NCBI GenBank assembly: GCA_016719385.1
Contig: JADJZA010000001.1
Location: forward strand, 124,001-188,000
Direction: 5' to 3'
From: Candidatus Microthrix subdominans
GTDB taxonomy: Bacteria > Actinomycetota > Acidimicrobiia > Acidimicrobiales > Microtrichaceae
Length of the DNA stretch: 64,000 bases
The translations under genes and the position numbers were made by a program. The notes under the pieces are model-generated. The model was not told where the DNA came from, made no database searches, and worked only from the letters and a program-made list of their open reading frames with translations. Shown in pieces: positions 8,175 through 16,127 of the stretch (within the stretch, counting starts at the first letter, position 1; the number at the start of each line of letters is the position of its first letter).

Positions 8175-8918
8175 TTACTCGACCGGTGGCTCGGCTTCCC
8201 ACTTGTCGAGCGTCTCCTGGAGCTCAGCCTGCTTGTCGGCCAAGATCGGGTCATCGAGCACGGCCTGCCAGTCCTCGAGGTTGAACTCTTCGCCCGACAG
8301 GGTGGTCCGCTCGTGCAGGGTGACGTCGAGCAGTTCCTCGCCGGACAGGCTGGCCCAGGCGGGCATGCCGCCGCCCACCGCCTTGTTGACCCCGCCATAG
8401 GTGGGACCGACCTCGGTCTTCCAGCCGTCCGAGCCCAGGTAGAGCCAACGCACCTGTTCGGCCGGATCGGGGAAGGTGACCAGCAGGGCACCCTCGGCCA
8501 GTGCGGGACCGCTGCCGCCACCGCCGCCGGCGCCGTGACATGCCGCGCAGTTGGTGCCGTACACCTCTGCGCCCGAGGCCAAGGGCGTGAGCTCGTCGGA
8601 GGTAGGTACATCGTTGGTGAAGGCGAAAATCAGCGCCCAGAGGGGCAGACCGACCAGCATCGCCTGGGCGAAGGCGGGGACTTTGCGACGCCGCTTGGCG
8701 GCCGCCACCCAGGGAAGGTCGGGCTTGGGTGGCTTCGGCGGAGCCGGGGGAGCGGCGGCGGGCGCAGGGGCCGGGGTGGCCGCCGCGCTCGTTGCGGGAG
8801 CGGCCGAAGTGGCCGGCGCCGGTGCGGCGGCGCTGCCGCCGGCATCGTCGCCGCCAAGGCCCAGCGCAGCGCGGCGTTCACGGCTGCGGGCCAGCAGGTG
8901 TTCGGGGATCTCGGTCAC
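8175..8918 (-). CDS. membrane-anchored monoheme cytochrome c
   Basis: A 247-residue protein with one CAACH haem site near residue 122, one membrane helix (about 84-100, FAQAMLVGLPLWALIFAF) and an N-terminal cytoplasmic Ala/Pro-rich stretch of about 60 residues. The C-terminus has the expected methionine-bearing region (GGGMPAWASLSGEELLDV). The GTG start at 8918 is chosen because the N-terminus then reads TEIPEHLLARSRERR, closely matching the N-terminus of the subunit-IV-like protein at 10828 (TEVPEHLLKRAQAAR). It diverges from the cytochrome b operon and probably exchanges electrons with that complex. The partner oxidase is not in the window. Confidence 0.88.
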   Translation of the reverse strand: MTEIPEHLLARSRERRAALGLGGDDAGGSAAAPAPATSAAPATSAAATPAPAPAAAPPAPPKPPKPDLPWVAAAKRRRKVPAFAQAMLVGLPLWALIFAFTNDVPTSDELTPLASGAEVYGTNCAACHGAGGGGGSGPALAEGALLVTFPDPAEQVRWLYLGSDGWKTEVGPTYGGVNKAVGGGMPAWASLSGEELLDVTLHERTTLSGEEFNLEDWQAVLDDPILADKQAELQETLDKWEAEPPVE

Positions 8919-9042
8919 GCTCGCTATGTTAGGACCGACCCAGAAGCCCCAACAACACAGCCCGGCGAATCGGTCGCCATCTGGTGCCTCGCGGCGCCGC
9001 AGTGGTAAACCGTCACGGACTCCAACCCGCCGTCGACGCACT

Positions 9043-9058
9043 TGTGAGCCGATTCACG
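9043..9058 (+). promoter_or_regulatory. CRP/GlxR-like site in the divergent respiratory promoter region
   Basis: TGTGA-N6-TCACG, one base off the CRP/GlxR consensus TGTGA-N6-TCACA, in the 230-base gap between the divergent cytochrome c gene and the cytochrome b operon. A possible -10 element TAGAGT lies about 20 bases downstream. GlxR-type regulators are known to control respiration genes in other actinobacteria; binding here is inference. Confidence 0.45.
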
Positions 9059-9148
9059 AACTGCGGACCCGATGGGTAGAGTTCAGTCCGATCCCACCCG
9101 GTCCGTTTGGGACCGACTTCGTCCAATCCCAGCTAGCGAGGAGAATCA

Positions 9149-9574
9149 GTGGTTGCCTTCATCACCACAATCGTGATCCTGGTTCTGATGATCCTCCCGG
9201 TGTTCCCCTACGCCAAGCGTCGACCCGAGGGCACGCCCCTCACCTGGGGTGAGGCGATGGTGGGTGCCACCTACGTCTTTGGCGTGTTTTTCTGGGCCTA
9301 TGCGGTGGTGCCCCACCAGTGGCTCACCTTTGCCGACGCCGAACTCGGCTGGCGGAGCGACCTGGTGTGGCTCGGTCCGGACGGCACCTGGCTCAACTGG
9401 TTCCCGATCAACATCCCGGCCGTCGTCGCCCGTGACGTCATCGCCACGATGATCTACATCGTCGGACTGGGGTTCAACATCTGGATCTGGGCCTGGTGGC
9501 AAAACCGTTCGCAGCGCACGACGAAGCCGGTGCCGGTCTCCACCTATGGCCGCCCGCTCGTGAAAAAGGGGTGA
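9149..9574 (+). CDS. small membrane protein of the cytochrome b operon, unknown function
   Basis: A 141-residue protein starting with GTG after a strong AGGAGA site. The first helix (VAFITTIVILVLMILPVFPY) is followed by a second (AMVGATYVFGVFFWAYAVV), a Trp-rich loop and a third helix (IATMIYIVGLGFNIWIWAWW), then a basic tail. There are no haem or iron-sulfur motifs. As first gene of an operon with ferredoxin, cytochrome b and Rieske genes, it is probably a structural or assembly subunit of that complex. I recognise no characterised family. Confidence 0.8.
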   Translation: MVAFITTIVILVLMILPVFPYAKRRPEGTPLTWGEAMVGATYVFGVFFWAYAVVPHQWLTFADAELGWRSDLVWLGPDGTWLNWFPINIPAVVARDVIATMIYIVGLGFNIWIWAWWQNRSQRTTKPVPVSTYGRPLVKKG

Positions 9575-9578
9575 GTCG

Positions 9579-9995
9579 ATGGCTGTCACCGATGCCAACC
9601 CACCGCTTCCCGAGTTCGTCGACGACTACGTGCTCCAGGAGGTCGACGCCGACTACCTGGGCCGGGCGGTCAAGCCCAAGCAGTTCATCCACATTGACCA
9701 GTCCGAATGCATCATGTGCGAAGGCTGCGTGGACATCTGCCCGTGGAAGTGCATCCACATGGTCACCCCGGACGCGATCGAGGAGGCCATCGACACCGAG
9801 CAGCCCGGTCAGGATCCGTCCGACCAGGTGATGTTTCTCATCGATGACGACGTGTGCACCCGGTGCGCACTGTGCGTCGACCGATGCCCGACGGGCGTCA
9901 TCATCCTCGGCAAGATCGGGGCTCCCGCCGCCGGCGGCGACCAACATCAGCGCACCCCAACCCATGGCTACGGCTATGGGATGCGGCTGGGCTGA
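9579..9995 (+). CDS. 2x[4Fe-4S] ferredoxin-like protein of the cytochrome b operon
   Basis: A 138-residue protein with two [4Fe-4S] motifs: CIMCEGCVDICP near residue 44 and CTRCALCVDRCP near residue 95. Such proteins move single low-potential electrons. The segment between the motifs (about 40 residues, acidic) is longer than in small bacterial ferredoxins, and the N-terminal 35 residues are acidic. It lies four bases after the membrane-protein gene and 33 bases before cytochrome b, so it probably belongs to the same complex. A dicluster ferredoxin is not a normal part of bc1 or b6f complexes; it could feed or receive electrons at the quinone-reducing side. Confidence 0.85.
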   Translation: MAVTDANPPLPEFVDDYVLQEVDADYLGRAVKPKQFIHIDQSECIMCEGCVDICPWKCIHMVTPDAIEEAIDTEQPGQDPSDQVMFLIDDDVCTRCALCVDRCPTGVIILGKIGAPAAGGDQHQRTPTHGYGYGMRLG

Positions 9996-10028
9996 GCAGT
10001 AACGACGACTGAGATCAGGGAGTAGTTC

Positions 10029-10814
10029 GTGGCCAAGACCATGTCCTCCGGCGGCACTCAAAAGCTCCAAGAGCGGATGACGAAGCTGTGGGCCGATACC
10101 CAGGGTTCCCAAGCGTGGAACTCCATCTTCCGTCCGGGATCCATTTTCCGGAAGGGATACTCGGACAGCCCGAGAAACCGCAGCTATGTGGTGATGAACT
10201 CGGTGTTGTACCACCTACACCCGGTCAAGGTGAAGCGCCACGCGGTCAAGGTCAGCTACACGCTGTGCCTGGGTGGCCTGAGCTTCTTCCTGTTCATCCT
10301 GTTGACGGTGACCGGCATCTTCTTGATGTTCTTCTACCGGCCGACCGCCGCCCAGGCCTGGGGTGACATCTACCAGCTGCAGACCTCGGTCACGTTCGGG
10401 TTGTTGGTCAGAAACATGCATAGGTGGGGTGCCCACCTCATGGTGCTCTCGGTGTTCCTCCACATGGCCCGGGTCTTCTACCACGGCGCCTACAAGGCGC
10501 CTCGCGAGTTCAACTGGGTGATCGGCGTCATCTTGCTGACCCTCACCCTGCTGCTCAGCTTCACCGGCTACCTCCTGCCGTGGGATCAGCTGGCCCTGTG
10601 GGCGGTGACGGTGGGTACCAACATGATGGGCTACACGCCGGTGTTCGGTCAGCAGGTGCGTTTCGTGCTGCTGGGCGGAGGCGAGATCGGCTCCAATACA
10701 CTGCTTCGATGGTACGTACTCCACGTCCTATTCTTCCCGTTCGTGACCGTGATCTTTATGGCTATCCACTTCTGGAGAGTCCGTAAGGACGGCGGCATCT
10801 CCGGACCGCTCTAG
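10029..10814 (+). CDS. qcrB: cytochrome b6-type subunit (N-terminal half of cytochrome b)
   Basis: Four-helix cytochrome b core, 261 aa, that carries both b haems of a quinol:cytochrome c/plastocyanin-type oxidoreductase. Haem ligands are His131 and His145 (13 residues between) and His232 and His247 (14 between); the 14-residue spacing is the b6/Firmicutes type. Cys80 in YTLCLGGLSFF aligns with the cysteine of b6 (FYCIGG) that covalently holds the extra haem c-i, so a third haem is likely. PWDQ (184-187) and the ending KDGGISGPL are also b6-like. The first 50 residues are an extension with a basic, Ser-rich character. The C-terminal half of cytochrome b is a separate gene 13 bases downstream. 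Confidence 0.92.
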   Translation: MAKTMSSGGTQKLQERMTKLWADTQGSQAWNSIFRPGSIFRKGYSDSPRNRSYVVMNSVLYHLHPVKVKRHAVKVSYTLCLGGLSFFLFILLTVTGIFLMFFYRPTAAQAWGDIYQLQTSVTFGLLVRNMHRWGAHLMVLSVFLHMARVFYHGAYKAPREFNWVIGVILLTLTLLLSFTGYLLPWDQLALWAVTVGTNMMGYTPVFGQQVRFVLLGGGEIGSNTLLRWYVLHVLFFPFVTVIFMAIHFWRVRKDGGISGPL

Positions 10815-10827
10815 GAGAGGAACACCC

Positions 10828-11586
10828 ATGACCGAAGTTCCCGAACATCTCCTCAAGCGGGCTCAAGCCGCCCGCGACAAGGCCAAGACCGAGGCGCCCG
10901 CTGATGCGGGCGGCGGCGATGCTGCCCCGGCAGGTGACAGCCGTATCCCGGCGCACTTGTTGGAGCGCTCCAAGGCCGCCAAGGCCAAGCAGGCCGGCGG
11001 CGGCGACGCAGCCGGCGTGGCGCCCACCGGTGGTGGCACGGCGGTAGCGACCGCTCCGCCCCCAGGGCCTCCGACGGCCGCCGGCCCGGGTGGACACACC
11101 CAGCGCCTGCTCACCGTGGTGAAGTCCGGCTCGATCCAGGACGTCAAGGCCAAGCCGATGGACAAGGTCCACACTTGGCCACACCTCCTGCTCATCGAGT
11201 TCGTAGCAGCCCTCTTGGTGACGGCGTTCCTGTTGATCTTCTCCTGGGTGGTCAACGCTCCGCTGCAGGATCTGGCCAACTTCAACCAGACGCCCAACCC
11301 CTCGAAGGCTCCCTGGTACTTCTTGGGCCTTCAGGAACTGCTGACGATGTTCCACCCGATGGTCGCCGGCGTGACCATTCCCGGCATGGGCATCTTCCTG
11401 TTGATCCTGGCGCCGTACATCGACAAGAACCCGTCGAACAAGCCGGAGTTCCGGAAGTTCGCCATCGCGTTGATGACCGTGCACCTGATGTTCTGGGGCG
11501 TCCTGACCATCATCGGTTCGTTCTTCCGGGGACCCGGCTTCAACTTCACGCTGCCGTGGCGTGACGGCATCTTCTTCGAGTTCTGA
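10828..11586 (+). CDS. subunit IV-like C-terminal half of cytochrome b with Ala/Pro-rich N-terminal extension
   Basis: A 252-residue protein. The C-terminal 150 residues have three membrane helices and the quinol-site region NPSKAPWYFLGLQELL, which is the KAPWY form seen in Firmicutes QcrC in place of the PEWY of bc1/b6f. The first 90 residues are soluble, Ala/Gly/Pro-rich and contain two copies of a short motif: TEVPEHLLKRAQAAR at the start and SRIPAHLLERSKAAK at about residue 37. The same motif starts the divergent cytochrome c. The protein carries no haem c motif, so cytochrome c is supplied by other genes. It follows the b6 gene with an AGGAGAG site before its ATG. Confidence 0.9.
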   Translation: MTEVPEHLLKRAQAARDKAKTEAPADAGGGDAAPAGDSRIPAHLLERSKAAKAKQAGGGDAAGVAPTGGGTAVATAPPPGPPTAAGPGGHTQRLLTVVKSGSIQDVKAKPMDKVHTWPHLLLIEFVAALLVTAFLLIFSWVVNAPLQDLANFNQTPNPSKAPWYFLGLQELLTMFHPMVAGVTIPGMGIFLLILAPYIDKNPSNKPEFRKFAIALMTVHLMFWGVLTIIGSFFRGPGFNFTLPWRDGIFFEF

Positions 11587-11683
11587 GCCAGGCTGACATG
11601 GACCAACGCCACAACACTCACCGCCACGTCACACAACCCCGATTCATCCGTCCCGGGTGGACGGAGAGGAAGCGAGCGACGCC

Positions 11684-12538
11684 ATGGGCGTGATCCTCAT
11701 TGCAGTTATCGTTCTGGTCGTTCTGGCCGCCGTCATGGTCCTGGCCACCGCTTTGCGCCGCAACAGCGAGCGGGCCGTCGGCGACCTGAAGGGCGAGACG
11801 CTGCGCAACGACCGCCGTCAGCGCAAGGCCAAGCAGGGTCAGAGTGTGCCGGCCGGCCGCATGGTCGAGCAGAGCGCCGAGATCGAGCGTGTGTCCAAGG
11901 AGGTCGTTCCCGCCTCCAAGGCGGAGGTGGCCACCTTCACCCCGCCCGACCCCGAGACGATTGGCGTCACCCGTCGGCAGTTCCTCAACCGGTCGGCGGT
12001 CACGCTGACAGCGTTTAGCGCCGCCACGTTCGGAGCGGCCTCGATGGTGGCCTTCCTGTGGCCGACCGGCTCCAGCGGGTTCGGCTCCAAGATCAACATG
12101 GGCAAGGTTGCCGACCTCGAGTCGGCGATCGATGGGGGTGGCGGCTTTCTCTACAAGCCGGAAGCCCGTGCCTGGTTGGTCCGCTTTCCCAGCGCCGCCC
12201 TGCAGAAGGCCCGCAGCGTGTACAGCCCACCCGAGTTGGTCGGCATGGAAGCGGGCCTGCTCGCCCTCTACCAGAAGTGTCCCCACCTCGGTTGCCGCGT
12301 TCCCGACTGCGGCACCTCACAGTGGTTCGAGTGCCCCTGTCACGGCAGTCAGTACAACCAGGTCGGTGAAAAAAAGGCCGGCCCTGCCCCTCGTGGCATG
12401 GACCGCTTCGCCATGGAGATCTCCGGCGGCAACTTCGTTGTCAACACCGGAGCCATCGTCGAAGGCCCCCCGATCGGTACCAACACCACCGGCCAAGAGG
12501 CCGAGGGCCCGCACTGCATCGGCTCCGCCGAAGAGTGA
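11684..12538 (+). CDS. qcrA: Rieske [2Fe-2S] iron-sulfur protein
   Basis: High-potential [2Fe-2S] subunit that takes the first electron from quinol, 284 aa. Box I is CPHLGC (from about residue 199) and box II is CPCHGSQY (from about residue 217), so both Cys and both His ligands and the disulfide cysteines are present. An additional cysteine (VPDC) lies between the boxes. There is a first membrane helix at the extreme N-terminus and a second after a twin-arginine sequence (VTRRQFLNRSAV), suggesting Tat-dependent folding and export. The ATG at 11684 is preferred because GGAGAGGA lies upstream, though the spacing (13 bases) is long; an in-frame GTG at 11657 is the alternative. It sits between the cytochrome b and diheme cytochrome c genes. 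Confidence 0.93.
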   Translation: MGVILIAVIVLVVLAAVMVLATALRRNSERAVGDLKGETLRNDRRQRKAKQGQSVPAGRMVEQSAEIERVSKEVVPASKAEVATFTPPDPETIGVTRRQFLNRSAVTLTAFSAATFGAASMVAFLWPTGSSGFGSKINMGKVADLESAIDGGGGFLYKPEARAWLVRFPSAALQKARSVYSPPELVGMEAGLLALYQKCPHLGCRVPDCGTSQWFECPCHGSQYNQVGEKKAGPAPRGMDRFAMEISGGNFVVNTGAIVEGPPIGTNTTGQEAEGPHCIGSAEE

Positions 12539-12610
12539 TTTTGCGCTGAGGGCCGCCCGGCTCCAGTCTGTATTCGCTGATCCCCGACCTCGAGCACGAA
12601 AGTCGCACAC

Positions 12611-14059
12611 ATGACGATGCTGCTAGCCCAGCAGACCACGCAACGATCGATCGGCCTTCTCGTGCTCGTCGTCGTCGCGCTCGGCGGCGTGGCCTACCTG
12701 GTGATCCAGGCCCGCAAGGGCCGCCAGGAGATCGGTTCGGAGCTTGAACTGGCCGCCAACCGCAAGCCGTACTTGGACGACGACGAGCTGGAGACCACCA
12801 AGCTCGACCGTTCGCTGATGGCAGCGGTGGGGTTGTTGCTGCTGATCGCCGTCGCCCTGCCGCTGTACTGGCTGGCCGAACCCGGCCGTCAGGCCGGTGC
12901 TGTGAAGTCCTTCGACGAGAAGTTCGTCGAGGCGGGCTTGGAGATTTACGAGCAGGGCGCCCAGTGCGTCAACTGCCACGCGGCCGAAGGCGTCGGCGGC
13001 GTGGCGACGTTCGTCATCACCGACGAACAGGGCGAGTTTGTCGACCAGGTGCAGTGGAACGCCCCGGCGCTCAACACCGTGCTGTGGCGCTTCTCGGTCG
13101 ACGAGGTCCGCTACATCCTCAACTACGGCCGGCCCGGTACGCCGATGGCTGCCTGGGGATTGCCCGGCGGCGGCCCCCTCACCGAGCAGCAGATCGACCA
13201 GGTGATCGACTACCTGTGGTCGGTGCAGCTGAAGCCAGAGGAAATGACGAAGGAGATCGACGACGCTGTCTCCCAGATCGATAAGGGTCTGGCCCAGCGG
13301 ATGATGGACGTCCGCCAGGTGAACGAGGACAAGGCTGCGGCCTTCAGCGAGTTCTCCGGAACTCAGAAGACCGTGGCCGACCTGCCGCTGCCCGTCGATC
13401 CCGTTCAGGCGAAGGAGGCGGGTGCCGAGGCGGAAGACCAAGGCCTCGCGCCGGACGAGAGGAAGTTTGCGATGTCGCGGCTCGATGAGGCGGACGAGCT
13501 GCAGCTCGGAGAGATCCTCTTCAACCTCGACGCTGCCTCCGGCGCCTACAACTGCGCACGGTGTCACGTACCCGGCGCTGCATACGGCCAGGGCGGCGAG
13601 ACCTTCGACGACCTGCAGTACGGCGCCATGGGGCCTCGTCTGCAGGGCATCGAGACCCGGTCGACACCCAACGAGCACTTCGAGTTCATCATGTCCGGCT
13701 CCGAGGACGGCGTGAAGTACTTCAGCCGCTCGGTCGGCTCGGGCAAGATGCCCGGCTTTGGCCTCAACCCCAACGCCGATGCGGAGGGCGTGCCCCAGCT
13801 GGGAACGCTCGGCATGTACGACCCCTCTCAGGTGTGGTCGGTCGTCACCTACGAACGCAACTTGGATCGCATTCCCAGCGCCAACCCTGACAACGCTCCC
13901 CAGGCATCGTCTGAGGCTGCCCCGGCTGACGCCGCTCCCGACCCCACCGTCAATCCGGCGGTGCCCGCTGGTGGAGATGCCCAAGGGCAGGCCGACGCCG
14001 CGCCAACCGCTGCCGCACCCGCCGGTTCGGTCCCGACCAATCCCACCGAAGAGGGCTGA
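12611..14059 (+). CDS. membrane-anchored diheme cytochrome c
   Basis: A 482-residue protein with two membrane helices in the first 95 residues, then two cytochrome c domains: CVNCH near residue 118 and CARCH near residue 315. They are joined by a charged helical linker. The C-terminal 60 residues are Ala/Pro/Asp-rich and probably disordered. It replaces the single cytochrome c1/f subunit and resembles the diheme QcrC idea of actinobacteria, but here with its own double membrane anchor and wide separation of the haem domains. Its operon place after Rieske argues that it is the electron exit of the complex. Confidence 0.9.
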   Translation: MTMLLAQQTTQRSIGLLVLVVVALGGVAYLVIQARKGRQEIGSELELAANRKPYLDDDELETTKLDRSLMAAVGLLLLIAVALPLYWLAEPGRQAGAVKSFDEKFVEAGLEIYEQGAQCVNCHAAEGVGGVATFVITDEQGEFVDQVQWNAPALNTVLWRFSVDEVRYILNYGRPGTPMAAWGLPGGGPLTEQQIDQVIDYLWSVQLKPEEMTKEIDDAVSQIDKGLAQRMMDVRQVNEDKAAAFSEFSGTQKTVADLPLPVDPVQAKEAGAEAEDQGLAPDERKFAMSRLDEADELQLGEILFNLDAASGAYNCARCHVPGAAYGQGGETFDDLQYGAMGPRLQGIETRSTPNEHFEFIMSGSEDGVKYFSRSVGSGKMPGFGLNPNADAEGVPQLGTLGMYDPSQVWSVVTYERNLDRIPSANPDNAPQASSEAAPADAAPDPTVNPAVPAGGDAQGQADAAPTAAAPAGSVPTNPTEEG

Positions 14060-14062
14060 TCC

Positions 14063-15052
14063 ATGTTCTCGTTGATCGCAGCGATCACGTTTGACCCGAC
14101 GATCCGGGGCATTCTCGTGGTGGCCGTCGCCGTCGCCGTGCTACCCGGTTCGATTTTCATGATCATCTCGACCAACACCGGCGTGAAGCTGGGCATCCTG
14201 ATCACCCTTGCTGGGTTGTTCGGATGGATTTTCCTGATGAGTTCCGTGTGGTGGATGTACGGCATCGGCCTCAAGGGCCGAGATCCGTCGTGGCAGGCCA
14301 TCGAAGTCAACATGTCGCGGGATTCCGATACGGTCACCGAGCAGGTCAATTCGCTTCCCCGACCTGAGGATCTGCCCGACCCGGTGGAACTGTTGAACCG
14401 GTACCCGGACATCAAAGCCACCGCCATGGAAGACCCGGCATTCGCTTCGCTGGTAGAGACCGACCCTCAGGAACATCGCTTGACGCTGTCGAAGGTGGCG
14501 TCACTCGACTCCCAGATCCGTGAGGACCTCAACGAAGAACTGGGTGGTTGGCGCATCCTGTCCGAGCAGGACACCCGCCGGGGCGAAACCACGGCTGCTG
14601 CCGATGCTGTTCTGGCGTCGGATCGGTCGGTCAGCCTGACCGGATTTACCGGAACCGCGGACTACTTCGTCGAGGACGTCTTCTTCTACGGCGGCAAGAC
14701 GGCCGACGAACCGCAGCTGCCCGACGATGACACTTCGGCGCTCAGCCGCGCTTGGACGCGCATCACCTCGATCTTCGAGCCGAAGAACCCCGACCTGCTC
14801 TCGGTGGTGACCGTGCGGCAGGCGAAGAACTTCGAGCCCGATCCTTCCAAGCCGCCGGCGACCACCCAACCCCGAACCGATGTGGATGCCCTGTCGGTGA
14901 TCCAGCTGCGCAACCTGGGCAACAAACGGTTTGTACCTGCCTTGTTCACCCTCGTCAGCTTGGTGCTGTTCGTGTCCTTTGCCTATTTGCTGCACCATCG
15001 CGACAAGCTTGAGATGGCCATGGTCGAGGCTCACGAGCAGGAGAAGGACTGA
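14063..15052 (+). CDS. membrane protein of unknown function between cytochrome and nuo genes
   Basis: A 329-residue protein. Helices at about 15-35, 42-62 and one near the C-terminus (FVPALFTLVSLVLFVSFAYL, about 292-311) flank a long soluble, acidic middle region (about 75-285) with no cofactor motif and no cysteine. It starts three bases after the diheme cytochrome c gene and ends two bases before nuoA, so it bridges the two complexes in one transcription unit. I do not recognise the family. A scaffold between the quinol oxidase and complex I is a reasonable guess, not more. Confidence 0.8.
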   Translation: MFSLIAAITFDPTIRGILVVAVAVAVLPGSIFMIISTNTGVKLGILITLAGLFGWIFLMSSVWWMYGIGLKGRDPSWQAIEVNMSRDSDTVTEQVNSLPRPEDLPDPVELLNRYPDIKATAMEDPAFASLVETDPQEHRLTLSKVASLDSQIREDLNEELGGWRILSEQDTRRGETTAAADAVLASDRSVSLTGFTGTADYFVEDVFFYGGKTADEPQLPDDDTSALSRAWTRITSIFEPKNPDLLSVVTVRQAKNFEPDPSKPPATTQPRTDVDALSVIQLRNLGNKRFVPALFTLVSLVLFVSFAYLLHHRDKLEMAMVEAHEQEKD

Positions 15053-15054
15053 CG

Positions 15055-15546
15055 ATGGGCCAGTTCCTGCCGGTGCTGGCCCTGGTGATCCTCGGCGCGC
15101 TGTTCGCCGGTATCTCCTCCTTGCTGGGCAGGCTGCTCAACCCGCCTCAGCCCAACCCCCGCAAGAACGCACCGTACGAGTGTGGGATCGTCGATCAGGT
15201 CGACGTTTCCTCGCGCTTCCCGGTGAAGTTCTACCTGGTGGCCATGATCTTCATCGTGTTCGACATCGAGATCATCTTTCTGTACCCGTTCACCCAGATC
15301 TTCCGGGAGTTGGGTGGCTTCGGGTTGGGTGACATCGTGCTGTTCTCGGCCACGCTGTTCATCCCCTTCCTGTTCCTCGTCTCCAACGGTGCGCTGGACT
15401 GGGGGCCGATCAAGCGGCTTCGCAAATCCGATATCCGCATCGGCGCCCACCGCACGACCACGACGACCGTGCGTCGGGTGGGCACCGAGGGTCGCGGCGC
15501 GGTCGTCGACATCCCCACCCCGCGCCCCGAGACCGAGGCGGCCTGA
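15055..15546 (+). CDS. nuoA: NADH-quinone oxidoreductase subunit A (Nuo-1)
   Basis: Membrane subunit of complex I, 163 aa, with three helices. The conserved loop after helix 1 reads [11 protein letters not shown], and helix 2 has the signature [20 protein letters not shown] with acidic residues that line the E-channel. The C-terminal 40 residues after the last helix (basic, Thr/Arg-rich) are longer than in E. coli. It begins a block nuoABCD and follows the unknown membrane-protein gene with only two bases between, so Nuo-1 appears to be transcribed together with the cytochrome b operon. Confidence 0.95.
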   Translation: MGQFLPVLALVILGALFAGISSLLGRLLNPPQPNPRKNAPYECGIVDQVDVSSRFPVKFYLVAMIFIVFDIEIIFLYPFTQIFRELGGFGLGDIVLFSATLFIPFLFLVSNGALDWGPIKRLRKSDIRIGAHRTTTTTVRRVGTEGRGAVVDIPTPRPETEAA

Positions 15547-16127
15547 TGAGCAACGACCTGACCTTCCGAAACGACGGCATCGCCGGCCTAGAGCACAACT
15601 TCCTCACCGGTAAGTTGGAGGATCTGGTGCAGTGGACCCGCACCCGGTCGTCATGGCCCGCCACGTTTGGTCTGGCCTGCTGTGCACTGGAGATGATGGC
15701 CACCGGCGGCAGCCACTACGACATGGCCAGGTACGGCATGGAGGTGTTTCGGGCCTCGCCCCGTCAGGCCGACATCATGATCGTCGCCGGTCGGGTCTCC
15801 CAGAAGATGGCGCCGGTGCTCCGCCAGATCTATGACCAGATGATGAACCCCAAATGGGTGATCTCGATGGGCGTGTGTGCCTCGACCGGCGGCATGTTCA
15901 ACAACTACGCCCTGGTGCAGGGCGTGGATCAGGTGGTCCCGGTCGACGTGTACGTGCCCGGCTGCCCCCCGGGCCCGGAGACGCTGATGCACGGCATCGA
16001 AACGCTGCATGCGTCGATCCGTGCGGGCGAGATCCTTGGCCGGCGGGAACGCTACAACGGCGGCGCCAACATCCACATCGATGGCCCCAACCTGGGTCAG
16101 TCGGTCACCGTGGCACCCCGCTCATGA
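15546..16127 (+). CDS. nuoB: NADH-quinone oxidoreductase subunit B (Nuo-1)
   Basis: Peripheral subunit that binds the terminal [4Fe-4S] cluster N2 and passes electrons to quinone, 193 aa. The cluster ligands are visible: the tandem cysteines in [11 protein letters not shown], the cysteine in [10 protein letters not shown] and that in VPGCPPGPE. The start shares one base with the nuoA stop (TGATG). The C-terminal [17 protein letters not shown] tail is longer than in NuoB-2. Confidence 0.96.
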   Translation: MSNDLTFRNDGIAGLEHNFLTGKLEDLVQWTRTRSSWPATFGLACCALEMMATGGSHYDMARYGMEVFRASPRQADIMIVAGRVSQKMAPVLRQIYDQMMNPKWVISMGVCASTGGMFNNYALVQGVDQVVPVDVYVPGCPPGPETLMHGIETLHASIRAGEILGRRERYNGGANIHIDGPNLGQSVTVAPRS

